IMG/VR virus record: IMGVR_UViG_3300036978_000532
Location: 1-35,879 of that record
Reading direction: 5' to 3' (one strand)
Length of the DNA: 35,879 nucleotides
From: a virus
Below the pieces are notes generated by a model. That model did no database searches, was not told where the DNA came from, and saw only the letters and a list, made by a program, of their open reading frames with translations. The first letter of the stretch is position 1. Each line of letters begins with the position of its first letter. Made by a program: the position numbers and the translations under genes. Below, piece after piece: positions 15,071 through 22,010 of the stretch.

Positions 15071-15862
15071 TTATTCCGTTAAAGTTTTCTCTCGTTTCTT
15101 TAAAATCCTTGCCATTTGATTTTTCATCTTTGTTCCGACAACAGAAAGCGCAGCAACTTGTTCGCTCGGTGGACAAATACGATCAACCCAAGGAACAAGG
15201 TTTGTAAGTTTTACAGAAGGGAAAGATTCATTCCCTGTATTATCAACAATGTCGCCTTTAGATAACTCCATCGCATCCTTAACAAATGAAGGAAATCCAG
15301 TTAGGTTGTTGCCTTTATTTACTTTTCTCAAAAGAGAAGCGCATTGCGCCCATCCTGCTTTCGACAATCCGACACGCTTTTGAATTTCCTCAATATATGA
15401 TGAAAGGCTTGATTCATCCCCAACATACAATTTATCTGCGCGCCCGTATGTCCTACCTGTATTTTTATTACGATTGGTTTTATGGATATTTGCATACGAT
15501 GTAATGAACTGAATATCCTTCCACTTATTCAAAAATCCAATGCGTTTAAAAATTTCTTCAATTATATCATATCTTCCAGCAGAAAGAAGGCGTTTGAATC
15601 GGGCCTTGAGTTTATCACTCTTGATATAATCAACCATATCAGAAAGATAATCAGGCTTTTTGATTATTTTCCCAATATCCTTTTCAACTCTTGCTTTACC
15701 ACTTTCATCAGAAGTTCCAAATGGTTGCGTGCGTCTTGCTAGTTCAATGCAAAGCAACCTTGCATTCAAAACAACTGCATCAGGAATTGTGACTTTCCGA
15801 ATTTCGGCATAGTCCTTGATCAGTTCTTCAAATTTTAGATTCTCAAGTTTGAATTTTGGCAT
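15071..15862 (-). CDS. Hypothetical protein between tail chaperone and tape measure (263 aa)
   Basis: This basic, helical, soluble 263-aa protein has no recognised domain. Its start overlaps the end of the frameshifted chaperone extension by 20 bases, and it stops four bases before the tape measure start. In most siphoviruses chaperone G/GT is followed directly by the tape measure, so an extra gene here is less usual. It may be an additional assembly factor or tail component. Confidence 0.65.
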   Translation of the reverse strand: MPKFKLENLKFEELIKDYAEIRKVTIPDAVVLNARLLCIELARRTQPFGTSDESGKARVEKDIGKIIKKPDYLSDMVDYIKSDKLKARFKRLLSAGRYDIIEEIFKRIGFLNKWKDIQFITSYANIHKTNRNKNTGRTYGRADKLYVGDESSLSSYIEEIQKRVGLSKAGWAQCASLLRKVNKGNNLTGFPSFVKDAMELSKGDIVDNTGNESFPSVKLTNLVPWVDRICPPSEQVAALSVVGTKMKNQMARILKKREKTLTE

Positions 15863-16495
15863 GACGCGAAAGTGTTTGCTCTATAAAGGCAAGTGCGTCA
15901 ACATCCTCTTTTAAGGTTGCTGATTTATTCCATTCGCGTGAAACGCCATTCACCATATCGTCAGCGTGAAGCATTTGCAAACCTGCCGCAAATGGCAATC
16001 CTTCCATAATCTCTCGAAAGCCCCAACCAGTTATTTTAGCAATCTTGTAAACATAACCAGCAAGCCAGTTGGGGCTATTTAGTTTCCCAATGCTGAATTA
16101 CTGGAAGAACCTTTTTTGGATTTTGATTGAGTCGAATGCGAGGTTGTATAAATTGAAAACGCATGATTCATTTCAGTAGTGATCCCCTCAATTTCTGAAT
16201 GGTGAACAATGTTTGCCTCAATCCAACAATCAACTGCATCAATAAAAGCTTCTTTGTCTTTAACGCATCCCCGAATTTCTTCAAATGGGACTGAATGCAA
16301 GAATGCAAAAGCGGCGGCTTTCCAGATCATATCCTTGTCATCATTAAAAACATTGTGCCGTTGCATCCACGAAATAGAAAGTGCAGTAATCGGCCTCAAC
16401 TGCCATTTGCCAATTTTTTTATCTCCGTCTTCAAATGCTTGAACACGAATAATTTCATCATCAGTTAGCAGTTCATTATCTTTATTTTTTTTCAT
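15843..16495 (-). CDS. Tail assembly chaperone G-T fusion made by -1 frameshift (217 aa)
   Basis: At GGGAAAC (16082-16088) ribosomes can slip back one base just before the TAA of the 138-aa G-like protein. They then continue for 79 codons to TGA at 15843-15845. The extension starts LNSPNWLAGYVYKIAKITGW and is free of stops. It has no good start codon of its own near its beginning, and fills a gap that would otherwise be about 216 bases. This copies the lambda G/GT arrangement, where the fusion binds both the tape measure and the tail tube protein. Confidence 0.85.
16019..16088 (-). promoter_or_regulatory. Programmed -1 frameshift signal: slippery heptamer plus stem
   Basis: The heptamer G-GGA-AAC (16088-16082) is in the right phase. 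After a 5-nt spacer (TAAAT, containing the stop), AGCCCCAAC (16076-16068) pairs perfectly with GTTGGGGCT (16027-16019) across a 40-base loop. That loop can form an inner GTTAT/ATAAC stem. Spacer length and stem strength are typical of frameshift stimulators. Confidence 0.85.
16079..16495 (-). CDS. Tail assembly chaperone, gpG-like (138 aa)
   Basis: This is the unshifted product: 138 aa, helical, with the segment WQLRPITALSISWMQRHNVF and an acidic middle, ending SNSALGN. Size, place before the tape measure and the slippery site at its last codons identify it as the gpG counterpart. It likely keeps the tape measure soluble during tail assembly. Its start lies a few bases after the upstream small Lys-rich gene. 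Confidence 0.8.
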   Translation of the reverse strand: MKKNKDNELLTDDEIIRVQAFEDGDKKIGKWQLRPITALSISWMQRHNVFNDDKDMIWKAAAFAFLHSVPFEEIRGCVKDKEAFIDAVDCWIEANIVHHSEIEGITTEMNHAFSIYTTSHSTQSKSKKGSSSNSALGN

Positions 16496-16498
16496 AAA

Positions 16499-16744
16499 TT
16501 ATTTTTTTGTTGATTTGCCTTTTTTTCCAGTCTTGCCACATTTCCCTGTAATACAGGGCAATTTTTTAGGTTCTACTTTAGGTCGTTCTTGTCCTGTTTT
16601 TGCATCCGTTTCACCCCTATCGCCCTTATTTCCACTTGCGCCTTTAGATGTTTTTTGTGAATTGCTACGATTATCTTTTTTACTTACTTTTTTATCATTA
16701 CTTTTCTTTTCAGGGCATTTGCAAACTTCTCTATAGGTCGACAT
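16499..16744 (-). CDS. Lys/Gly-rich low-complexity protein (81 aa)
   Basis: This 81-aa protein has very high Lys, Gly and Ser content and few hydrophobic residues. Cys pairs lie at both ends (VCKCPEKK and PCITGKC). It is probably disordered, and could bind nucleic acid or be a virion linker. It stops four bases before the gpG start. Low-complexity frames can be chance, but spacing and the lack of a competing frame support it. Confidence 0.5.
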   Translation of the reverse strand: MSTYREVCKCPEKKSNDKKVSKKDNRSNSQKTSKGASGNKGDRGETDAKTGQERPKVEPKKLPCITGKCGKTGKKGKSTKK

Positions 16745-16750
16745 ATTGAA

Positions 16751-17134
16751 TTAAAGAAATGCAGACATTTCTTTCTTGGTTTGGATTGATGCTTTTTCTG
16801 AAATTGCTATCTTTTTTCCGTCTCGCTCAATTTCAATAATTCGTGGAGTATCACGAATCAATTCAACTAGAACATCCCGATTGGCAAGAGCCGCACGGAT
16901 ATAGCAGATTGGATTTTCAGGGTCTTTGCGTTCAAGTTCCTCGCCGTCTTTGGTCATTGCGCGATAAACTTCCGAGGCATCTTGTCCCTTGTCGTTTATG
17001 CAATCAAACCAGAAAACAGTTGATTCCTTTCCGTCTTGGCGAACAATCCTCGTAACAGGTGGATTGTTAGGTTTAAATCCCAGCGTTGCGAGTGCAACTG
17101 CCGCTTTTAAATTTATTGTTTGAAATAGTTTCAT
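16751..17134 (-). CDS. Hypothetical tail-region protein (127 aa)
   Basis: This 127-aa soluble protein (MKLFQTINLKAAVALATLGF) is mixed alpha/beta with a basic second half (EIERDGKKIAISEKASIQTK). It lies between the tail tube and gpG-like genes. Similar small proteins of unknown role occur there in other phages. Its start is 14 bases after the 3' strand of a possible RNA pseudoknot. Confidence 0.65.
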   Translation of the reverse strand: MKLFQTINLKAAVALATLGFKPNNPPVTRIVRQDGKESTVFWFDCINDKGQDASEVYRAMTKDGEELERKDPENPICYIRAALANRDVLVELIRDTPRIIEIERDGKKIAISEKASIQTKKEMSAFL

Positions 17135-17147
17135 ATTTATAGGAGAA

Positions 17148-17177
17148 GCCCCTTATTTCAGCCGAGGGGCATCGGCT
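17148..17177 (-). promoter_or_regulatory. Possible H-type RNA pseudoknot in intergenic region
   Basis: On the coding strand AGCCG (17177-17173) pairs with CGGCT (17064+100 to 17060+100, i.e. 17164-17160). Its loop GCCCCT (17170-17165) pairs with AGGGGC (17153-17148). Loop 1 is AT, loop 3 is GAAATA. It lies 8 bases after the tail tube stop codon. Only pairing is seen; function is unknown. Confidence 0.5.
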
Positions 17178-17185
17178 TTAGAATT

Positions 17186-17551
17186 TTAAACAATCTCTGG
17201 ATATTGAGTCGCAGAAACATTGATGGTCTTGAATGTTCCCGCACCTGTTTCTTCAGAAACAGAATCAACAATGATTGCACCACCAGAAACACCAAACGAA
17301 CTTGTATCGTTAGCAAGTGTCAGGATGTTTGCGAGTTGATAATCAACGCCACCATTAACAACACCCTGAAGGGAAATCGTTGCGGTCTTGTTGTAATATG
17401 CAACAGCCACGGTATCACCAAGAGCGTCCATGACGGTCGCTTTATCAGATTGAACTGAACGGCTGAAAGAGTTGAGAAGGAGTCCAGTTTCTTGAAGAAG
17501 TCCAAACTCGACACCAGAAGCTACAGAAGAAGTAATAACGGTTGCGGCCAT
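17186..17551 (-). CDS. Putative major tail tube protein (121 aa)
   Basis: This 121-aa beta-rich protein (MAATVITSSVASGVEFGLLQ) is rich in Val, Ala, Thr, Ser and Gly and has no Cys. It lies directly downstream of a tail-completion-like gene and upstream of the chaperones, where the tail tube gene is expected. It is short for a tail tube protein (usually 140-250 aa). A minor tail protein is the alternative. Confidence 0.5.
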   Translation of the reverse strand: MAATVITSSVASGVEFGLLQETGLLLNSFSRSVQSDKATVMDALGDTVAVAYYNKTATISLQGVVNGGVDYQLANILTLANDTSSFGVSGGAIIVDSVSEETGAGTFKTINVSATQYPEIV

Positions 17552-17566
17552 ATCTTGTAAAAAATG

Positions 17567-18004
17567 TCAACTTGCATACAATGCCGCATGAACGGTCAGG
17601 GAAACGCTCTTTTCTCTGTGCCGATCATTAACAGCCATTGTTACACCAGCATTGCGAAGGATTCCAAAAACAAAGGCATATTGTGGGCGAATGGAATTTA
17701 ACGATGCCTTCAACCCATTTATATCGTAAGCAACCGCTAAAACATTCGCCCACAAATTTTCATATGCTAACGCATCAGTATCATCAGCCTGAACAACCAA
17801 AGAAATATCAACTAAAAATTGAAAGATTGCCGAGTTGATTATACTTTCTTGTTGCCGAGTGCATTTAACAAAACATGCTGGCAATTTAACAAGCCCAAAA
17901 CTTTCAACATCAGTTACAACTAACCCTGATTGAATCTGTTGTTGGACTGCTAAAATAAAGGCATCACTTAATGCCTTTTCAAGTGTTAATGTATAGTCAT
18001 TCAT
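17567..18004 (-). CDS. Putative tail completion / terminator protein (145 aa)
   Basis: The 145-aa protein begins with a helix (YTLTLEKALSDAFILAVQQQ). Strands, a second helical stretch (YENLWANVLAVAYDINGLKAS) and a final strand KSVSLTVHAAL follow. This order resembles gpU/Neck-type tail terminator proteins, which cap the tail and join it to the head. Its place just before the tail tube gene fits. Its start overlaps the upstream 55-aa gene. Confidence 0.55.
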   Translation of the reverse strand: MNDYTLTLEKALSDAFILAVQQQIQSGLVVTDVESFGLVKLPACFVKCTRQQESIINSAIFQFLVDISLVVQADDTDALAYENLWANVLAVAYDINGLKASLNSIRPQYAFVFGILRNAGVTMAVNDRHREKSVSLTVHAALYAS

Positions 18005-18164
18005 CTTTGTTAGGATTTTGCGGGAGTGATACTAAATCCACTTCACTTTCAAGTTTAACAATCGTTCCAGTTTGAGGTTGCCATGTTTCTGTATTTCCGT
18101 CCCAAAGAATAGTATTTTCTAACCATCCTCCATTTTCGTTTAAAATAACATATCGTTCGACCAT
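17997..18164 (-). CDS. Small hypothetical protein (55 aa)
   Basis: The ATG at 18162-18164 opens 55 codons (MVERYVILNENGGWLENTIL) ending TGA inside the next gene's start. The GGWLENTILWDGNTETWQP core looks like small phage structural proteins with W-x-G/N repeats. It fills the gap between the fibre and the tail completion gene. Possibly a fibre accessory. Confidence 0.6.
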   Translation of the reverse strand: MVERYVILNENGGWLENTILWDGNTETWQPQTGTIVKLESEVDLVSLPQNPNKDE

Positions 18165-18166
18165 AA

Positions 18167-20440
18167 TTAAAAATAGGTTGTGATGATTGCTAAACCATCT
18201 GCGCCAATTCCTCCAGCACCAGAGTTACCAACGCCATCAGTTGCCGCGCCGCCACCTCCTCCGCCGCCTCCGTAGAGTCCGCCTGCTGGACCGTTTACTG
18301 CATTGCCTACTTGTGAAGCCGCGCCACCACCACCACCTTGACCGAGTGTTGTTATTAGTCCATGAGGAGTTGGCGAAGTCCCGCTACCAACACCAGCAAG
18401 TGTTGTTGAGGAGATAGCACCTCCGTTTGTGGGAAGAACATTCGTGTTGGAAGCATTTGTTCCACCACCACCACCCCCGCCAGAGATAAAAGCTGCACCT
18501 ACGGCATTAGTTCCGTTAGTAGACCCGCTGCCAGTTCCTCCTGAACCTCCAGTAAATTGACCTGGACCACCCGCGCCTCCAACCGCAGTCGTAGCAGTTC
18601 CTCCAGTTCCTCCAAATCCACAGCGAGCACGCAAGATTCCGAATGTTGTATCTCCACCTTCTGCGCCAATCAATCCATTGGTTGAATTAGTTGCTTGTGA
18701 CGCTCCACCAAGCCCTCCTGCCCCAATAACAACAGCAACGGTTTCCTCTAATGTGGATGCGTCAACTTGATAAATTGTTGCAGCAGCACCGCCACCCCCT
18801 CCTCCGCCAGAACGAGCGGACCCCGCTGCGCCTTTACGGCCAGAACCACCACCTCCACCTCCACCGACAAGTTGGACTTGAACTGACTTTGCTCCTGCTG
18901 GTTTTGTCCAAGTTCCACTTGCTGTGAAAATTTGAATATTTGATCCTGTGCTTGATGATGTTGTCGCAACCCAATTTGTTCCGTCCCACATTGGCACTTG
19001 TCCAGTAATTGCCGAACTTTGCTCTATTTCAGAAAGCGGATGGGTATGAGGCAATGGAGTTCTTGCATCGCTAAGTCTTGAATCTGTTGTAATTACTGCT
19101 GTTCCAGAAATTGCACTCGGTAAAATTCCTGTTGATGGGGCTTTACCTGCTAAATCGGTTATGAGGTTTGCAATTTTCCCTTGAGAAATTGCAGCAGAAA
19201 CATCTACATCGGCATCAAAAATTAAGTTTGCAGGAGTTTGAAAAACTCCATTAACAACCTTAACAACGCCTGTTCCTGCAACTGATGGAAGTGTTGTATG
19301 AAGATGCGAAGGAGTAGAACCGCCAAACAATATTGTGATTGTTCTATTATTGGTTGCTCCTTTTCCTCTCAACTCAATATAAATCCTGTCTGTTTCAAGA
19401 ATTGATGTTGAAGGCAAAACAACAGATGCAATATATTGAGCGGTTACGGTTGGGTCGTAGATAAAAATATCATCAGATTCAGCTAACAATGTTGTTGTTG
19501 ATCCGTTATATTTGTAAACAAACAACCGCATGAGTGTTTGATTCAAATTATTTGCATCCGATGATGCCCATATATTGAAATCCCACAATCCAGCAGGAAT
19601 TTGTGTAACATTTGGATCAAGTGGATCGCTAACAAATCCAGCAATTAAGTCGTAGTTTGCTGTAGAAAGATGACCTGATGTATAACTCGATTGCGTGATT
19701 GTTCCTTCCCTTGATAATCTTTTAGGAGAATTCGGAGAAGTCGGCAATCCAGTTATTGCGCCATTTGCAGATTCATTGAAATTTAAAAAATAAGATAGCC
19801 CTCCACCGCCAGAACCTCCTTGTGGGATTGATGCTGGCAACCATGACTCCCCACCCCATTGCAAAATTTGACCATTTGCGGGGCTTGTAGCTGAAACAGA
19901 ATATCCCTGAAGTTTAACAACACTTGGGCTTGGATAAACTCCGCTCAAGTCGCCAGCAGCTGATCCTGTTGGCGTTCTTGAATCTGACAATCTTGGATCG
20001 GTAGTAATTACTGCAATTCCTGAAATAGCACTTGGAGAAATGCCAGATGCAGGAGCAGCACCAACATCCGAATATGTTGGTTTATTTGAAAGATCGGAAT
20101 AGCTTCCCGATGTTGCAACGGTTGCTAATCCTGTAATTGATGAAACTGGAATATTTGTTGATGGGGCTTTAAGATTTAAAGCATCTTGTAAATCAATTTG
20201 ATCATAAAGAAATCCTGTAATTGATCCCCATGTTACAGAAGAAATTCCCCCGCCTTGATCCACCCATTCCGTATCGAAATCATCGTTTGATTTTTTAGCA
20301 AGAACTTGACCGATTGATCCACCTGTAACAACACCGATTCCATTTTCGCCTTGATTTCCTGTCGGCCCTGCTGGTCCGACAACAATTTCAGTCCGCAAAG
20401 GCAAATCCTTTATCTCTTCCCCATCAAAAAACATACTCAT
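18167..20440 (-). CDS. Tail fibre with collagen-like N-part and glycine-rich C-terminal adhesin domain (757 aa)
   Basis: It has a short collagen-like segment (GPAGPTGNQGENG, residues 22-34), then T-x-x-P-T/G-Y-S-x-x-G-A-A-P-type fibre repeats. A second pair of ITTDxRLSDxRTP repeats lies about 300 residues apart. The C-terminal domain starts at IFTASGTWTKPAGAKSVQVQ and carries several Gly runs, as in Gly-rich adhesin domains of phage fibres. It likely binds the host surface. Its place between a connector and the tail tube gene, rather than after the tape measure, is unusual. Confidence 0.82.
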   Translation of the reverse strand: MSMFFDGEEIKDLPLRTEIVVGPAGPTGNQGENGIGVVTGGSIGQVLAKKSNDDFDTEWVDQGGGISSVTWGSITGFLYDQIDLQDALNLKAPSTNIPVSSITGLATVATSGSYSDLSNKPTYSDVGAAPASGISPSAISGIAVITTDPRLSDSRTPTGSAAGDLSGVYPSPSVVKLQGYSVSATSPANGQILQWGGESWLPASIPQGGSGGGGLSYFLNFNESANGAITGLPTSPNSPKRLSREGTITQSSYTSGHLSTANYDLIAGFVSDPLDPNVTQIPAGLWDFNIWASSDANNLNQTLMRLFVYKYNGSTTTLLAESDDIFIYDPTVTAQYIASVVLPSTSILETDRIYIELRGKGATNNRTITILFGGSTPSHLHTTLPSVAGTGVVKVVNGVFQTPANLIFDADVDVSAAISQGKIANLITDLAGKAPSTGILPSAISGTAVITTDSRLSDARTPLPHTHPLSEIEQSSAITGQVPMWDGTNWVATTSSSTGSNIQIFTASGTWTKPAGAKSVQVQLVGGGGGGGSGRKGAAGSARSGGGGGGGAAATIYQVDASTLEETVAVVIGAGGLGGASQATNSTNGLIGAEGGDTTFGILRARCGFGGTGGTATTAVGGAGGPGQFTGGSGGTGSGSTNGTNAVGAAFISGGGGGGGTNASNTNVLPTNGGAISSTTLAGVGSGTSPTPHGLITTLGQGGGGGAASQVGNAVNGPAGGLYGGGGGGGGAATDGVGNSGAGGIGADGLAIITTYF

Positions 20441-20745
20441 TTATTTATATCCTCCAAATTAAAATCAACGCTAACGGCATCTTGTGAAAGTTCGGCTGAA
20501 GTCACTCGGAATTTTCTTGCTCCGATAACGAGAGTATCACCCAATGAAATTGATTGAGTGACGGAATCATATGCGGCTGTTATTGTCATTGCTAATCCGT
20601 CCAAGAATCCACCATCACGCAAGGAATTGTCTCTTCGATATGCTGAACGATTTGCCATAAATGTATGTCCTTGGAATGTTACCCCGATAGGTAAATCATT
20701 CATCATTCCATACAAATCGTTCTGTAAAATATCGAGAAGCCCCAC
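20437..20745 (-). CDS. Putative head-tail connector protein (102 aa, GTG start)
   Basis: The frame opens with GTG at 20743-20745 (first codons for V/M-G-L-L-D-I-L). An internal ATG pair near residue 14 is an alternative. Beta-rich C-terminal half (LVIGARKFRVTSAEL, AVSVDFNLED). Small connector/stopper proteins of this size lie between capsid and tail genes. The call rests on size and place, with some similarity to gpFII-type joining proteins. Confidence 0.5.
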   Translation of the reverse strand: MGLLDILQNDLYGMMNDLPIGVTFQGHTFMANRSAYRRDNSLRDGGFLDGLAMTITAAYDSVTQSISLGDTLVIGARKFRVTSAELSQDAVSVDFNLEDINK

Positions 20746-20760
20746 AATTAGGAATTACCG

Positions 20761-21429
20761 TCAAATTTGATATTTTAGTTCTAACCTTTTTTGCTTTGGA
20801 TGGTAAAAATCTTCCTTTGCAGGTTGGCAAATGTGAAACCATTCCTCTCGAAATACAGAGCATAATATGGATGGGCTTGAATTGATTGTTACTACTTCTG
20901 AAGCATCCCGAATATAAGCGCAAAGATATTCAACTGAATCTAACTCAAAGAATCCATGTTCTTTCTTGCCGATACAAATAACAGGTCGCCCCTTCGCTAC
21001 TAAATGAGCAATTGTAATTACTTCCTTTGGATCAACTCTTACAGATTGAGAATATCCAGTCGGGAAACAAAGAACAGATTTCCGTAATTCTGGTGGAGTG
21101 ATGATTGCTGGATTGTTTAAATGGATTGTTCGATCAATATCAAATCCCTCATCAAACAACGAGTAAACATAATCAAACCAATTCAGCGGGGATTGAGAAA
21201 AATCTTGAAACTTTTCAGGCCAAATTTGCAGATCAATAATACGATCAAACAAACTATGGTCAACATTTGGATCAAGTGGGATACAATAATCCACCAATTC
21301 AAATAAATTGTGATACTCTCGATTACATTCAAAATAAACTTCATGTCCTAAATTGTTAAAGTGTTCAGCGATTGGAAGGCATCGGATTATATCTCCAAGT
21401 CGCAAATGGTAAACAATTAAAATTTTCAA
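20761..21429 (-). CDS. GT9/heptosyltransferase-like glycosyltransferase
   Basis: The N-terminus KILIVYHLRLGDIIRCLPIA matches the GT-B start of GT9-type transferases, in which G-D follows the first strand, and EVYFECNREY is the next strand. A second half (GRPVICIGKKEHGFF, VVTINSSPSILCSVF) matches the nucleotide-sugar side. I prefer a TTG start at 21427-21429 that overlaps the upstream TGA and gives 222 aa. An ATG at 21468 would add 13 residues. It probably transfers a sugar to a surface or virion acceptor. Confidence 0.6.
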   Translation of the reverse strand: MKILIVYHLRLGDIIRCLPIAEHFNNLGHEVYFECNREYHNLFELVDYCIPLDPNVDHSLFDRIIDLQIWPEKFQDFSQSPLNWFDYVYSLFDEGFDIDRTIHLNNPAIITPPELRKSVLCFPTGYSQSVRVDPKEVITIAHLVAKGRPVICIGKKEHGFFELDSVEYLCAYIRDASEVVTINSSPSILCSVFREEWFHICQPAKEDFYHPKQKRLELKYQI

Positions 21430-22010
21430 AATGTATAAAATTGCTCTGGTGATTTTCCTGCAACCCATCCATGAAATCCAAAAGATTTTTCTCTGGTTGC
21501 AGTTCCCTCTTCAATGTGATGTTCCCAAGAAAATTTTGCCGCAACTTCGACAGGTGCGTATTTTATTCCTAATCTTCTAAATCTGCTTTCCATTATCTGG
21601 CACAAGAAAACATCTCCTGCTTCGCCTTTCCATAAAGGTTCTGCAAGTTTGGCTGTCTCTAAAAACTTTTTGGATTGTAAAGTGAATCCTGTATTGCCAA
21701 CACGATGCGATAGATTCCAGAATATTGGCCACGGCGCACCAATCATGTCGTAATTCATCCATTCATCATCCCATAGATGAGGATTGGAAATAAATCCATC
21801 ATGAGTGCAAATTAACGCATGAGAAGTGTTCACATATTCTGAAAACCTCCCAATTTCCCATTGCATAGCCTGTTGGTAATTACAATTAGCCGCAATAAAA
21901 ACAGCGTCTCCAAATCCTCCAAGAGTGAGAAGATGGTTGAAAAGCTTTTCTGATCTTTTGTAACGCGATTCAACGCCTTCAAAAACAATCAAAGTAACAT
22001 CTTTATTCAT
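21426..22010 (-). CDS. DUF5672-like glycosyltransferase (194 aa)
   Basis: This 194-aa protein has the DUF5672 pattern: an N-terminal LIVFEGVESRY strand, a central HDGF with WDDEWMNYDMIGAPWP, and VGNTGFTLQSKKF. Acidic G-E-A-G-D-V-F and a late WEHH follow. Family members occur in sugar-transfer gene clusters. It is coupled to the GT2 gene upstream (ATG overlap) and the GT9-like gene downstream. Confidence 0.68.
   Translation of the reverse strand: MNKDVTLIVFEGVESRYKRSEKLFNHLLTLGGFGDAVFIAANCNYQQAMQWEIGRFSEYVNTSHALICTHDGFISNPHLWDDEWMNYDMIGAPWPIFWNLSHRVGNTGFTLQSKKFLETAKLAEPLWKGEAGDVFLCQIMESRFRRLGIKYAPVEVAAKFSWEHHIEEGTATREKSFGFHGWVAGKSPEQFYTF

Noticed and set aside
17186-17188. Stop-codon read-through of the tail tube gene via the pseudoknot
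   Set aside because: The frame beyond the stop closes after about ten codons, and neither other frame stays open, so no meaningful extension exists. The RNA fold itself is kept as a finding.
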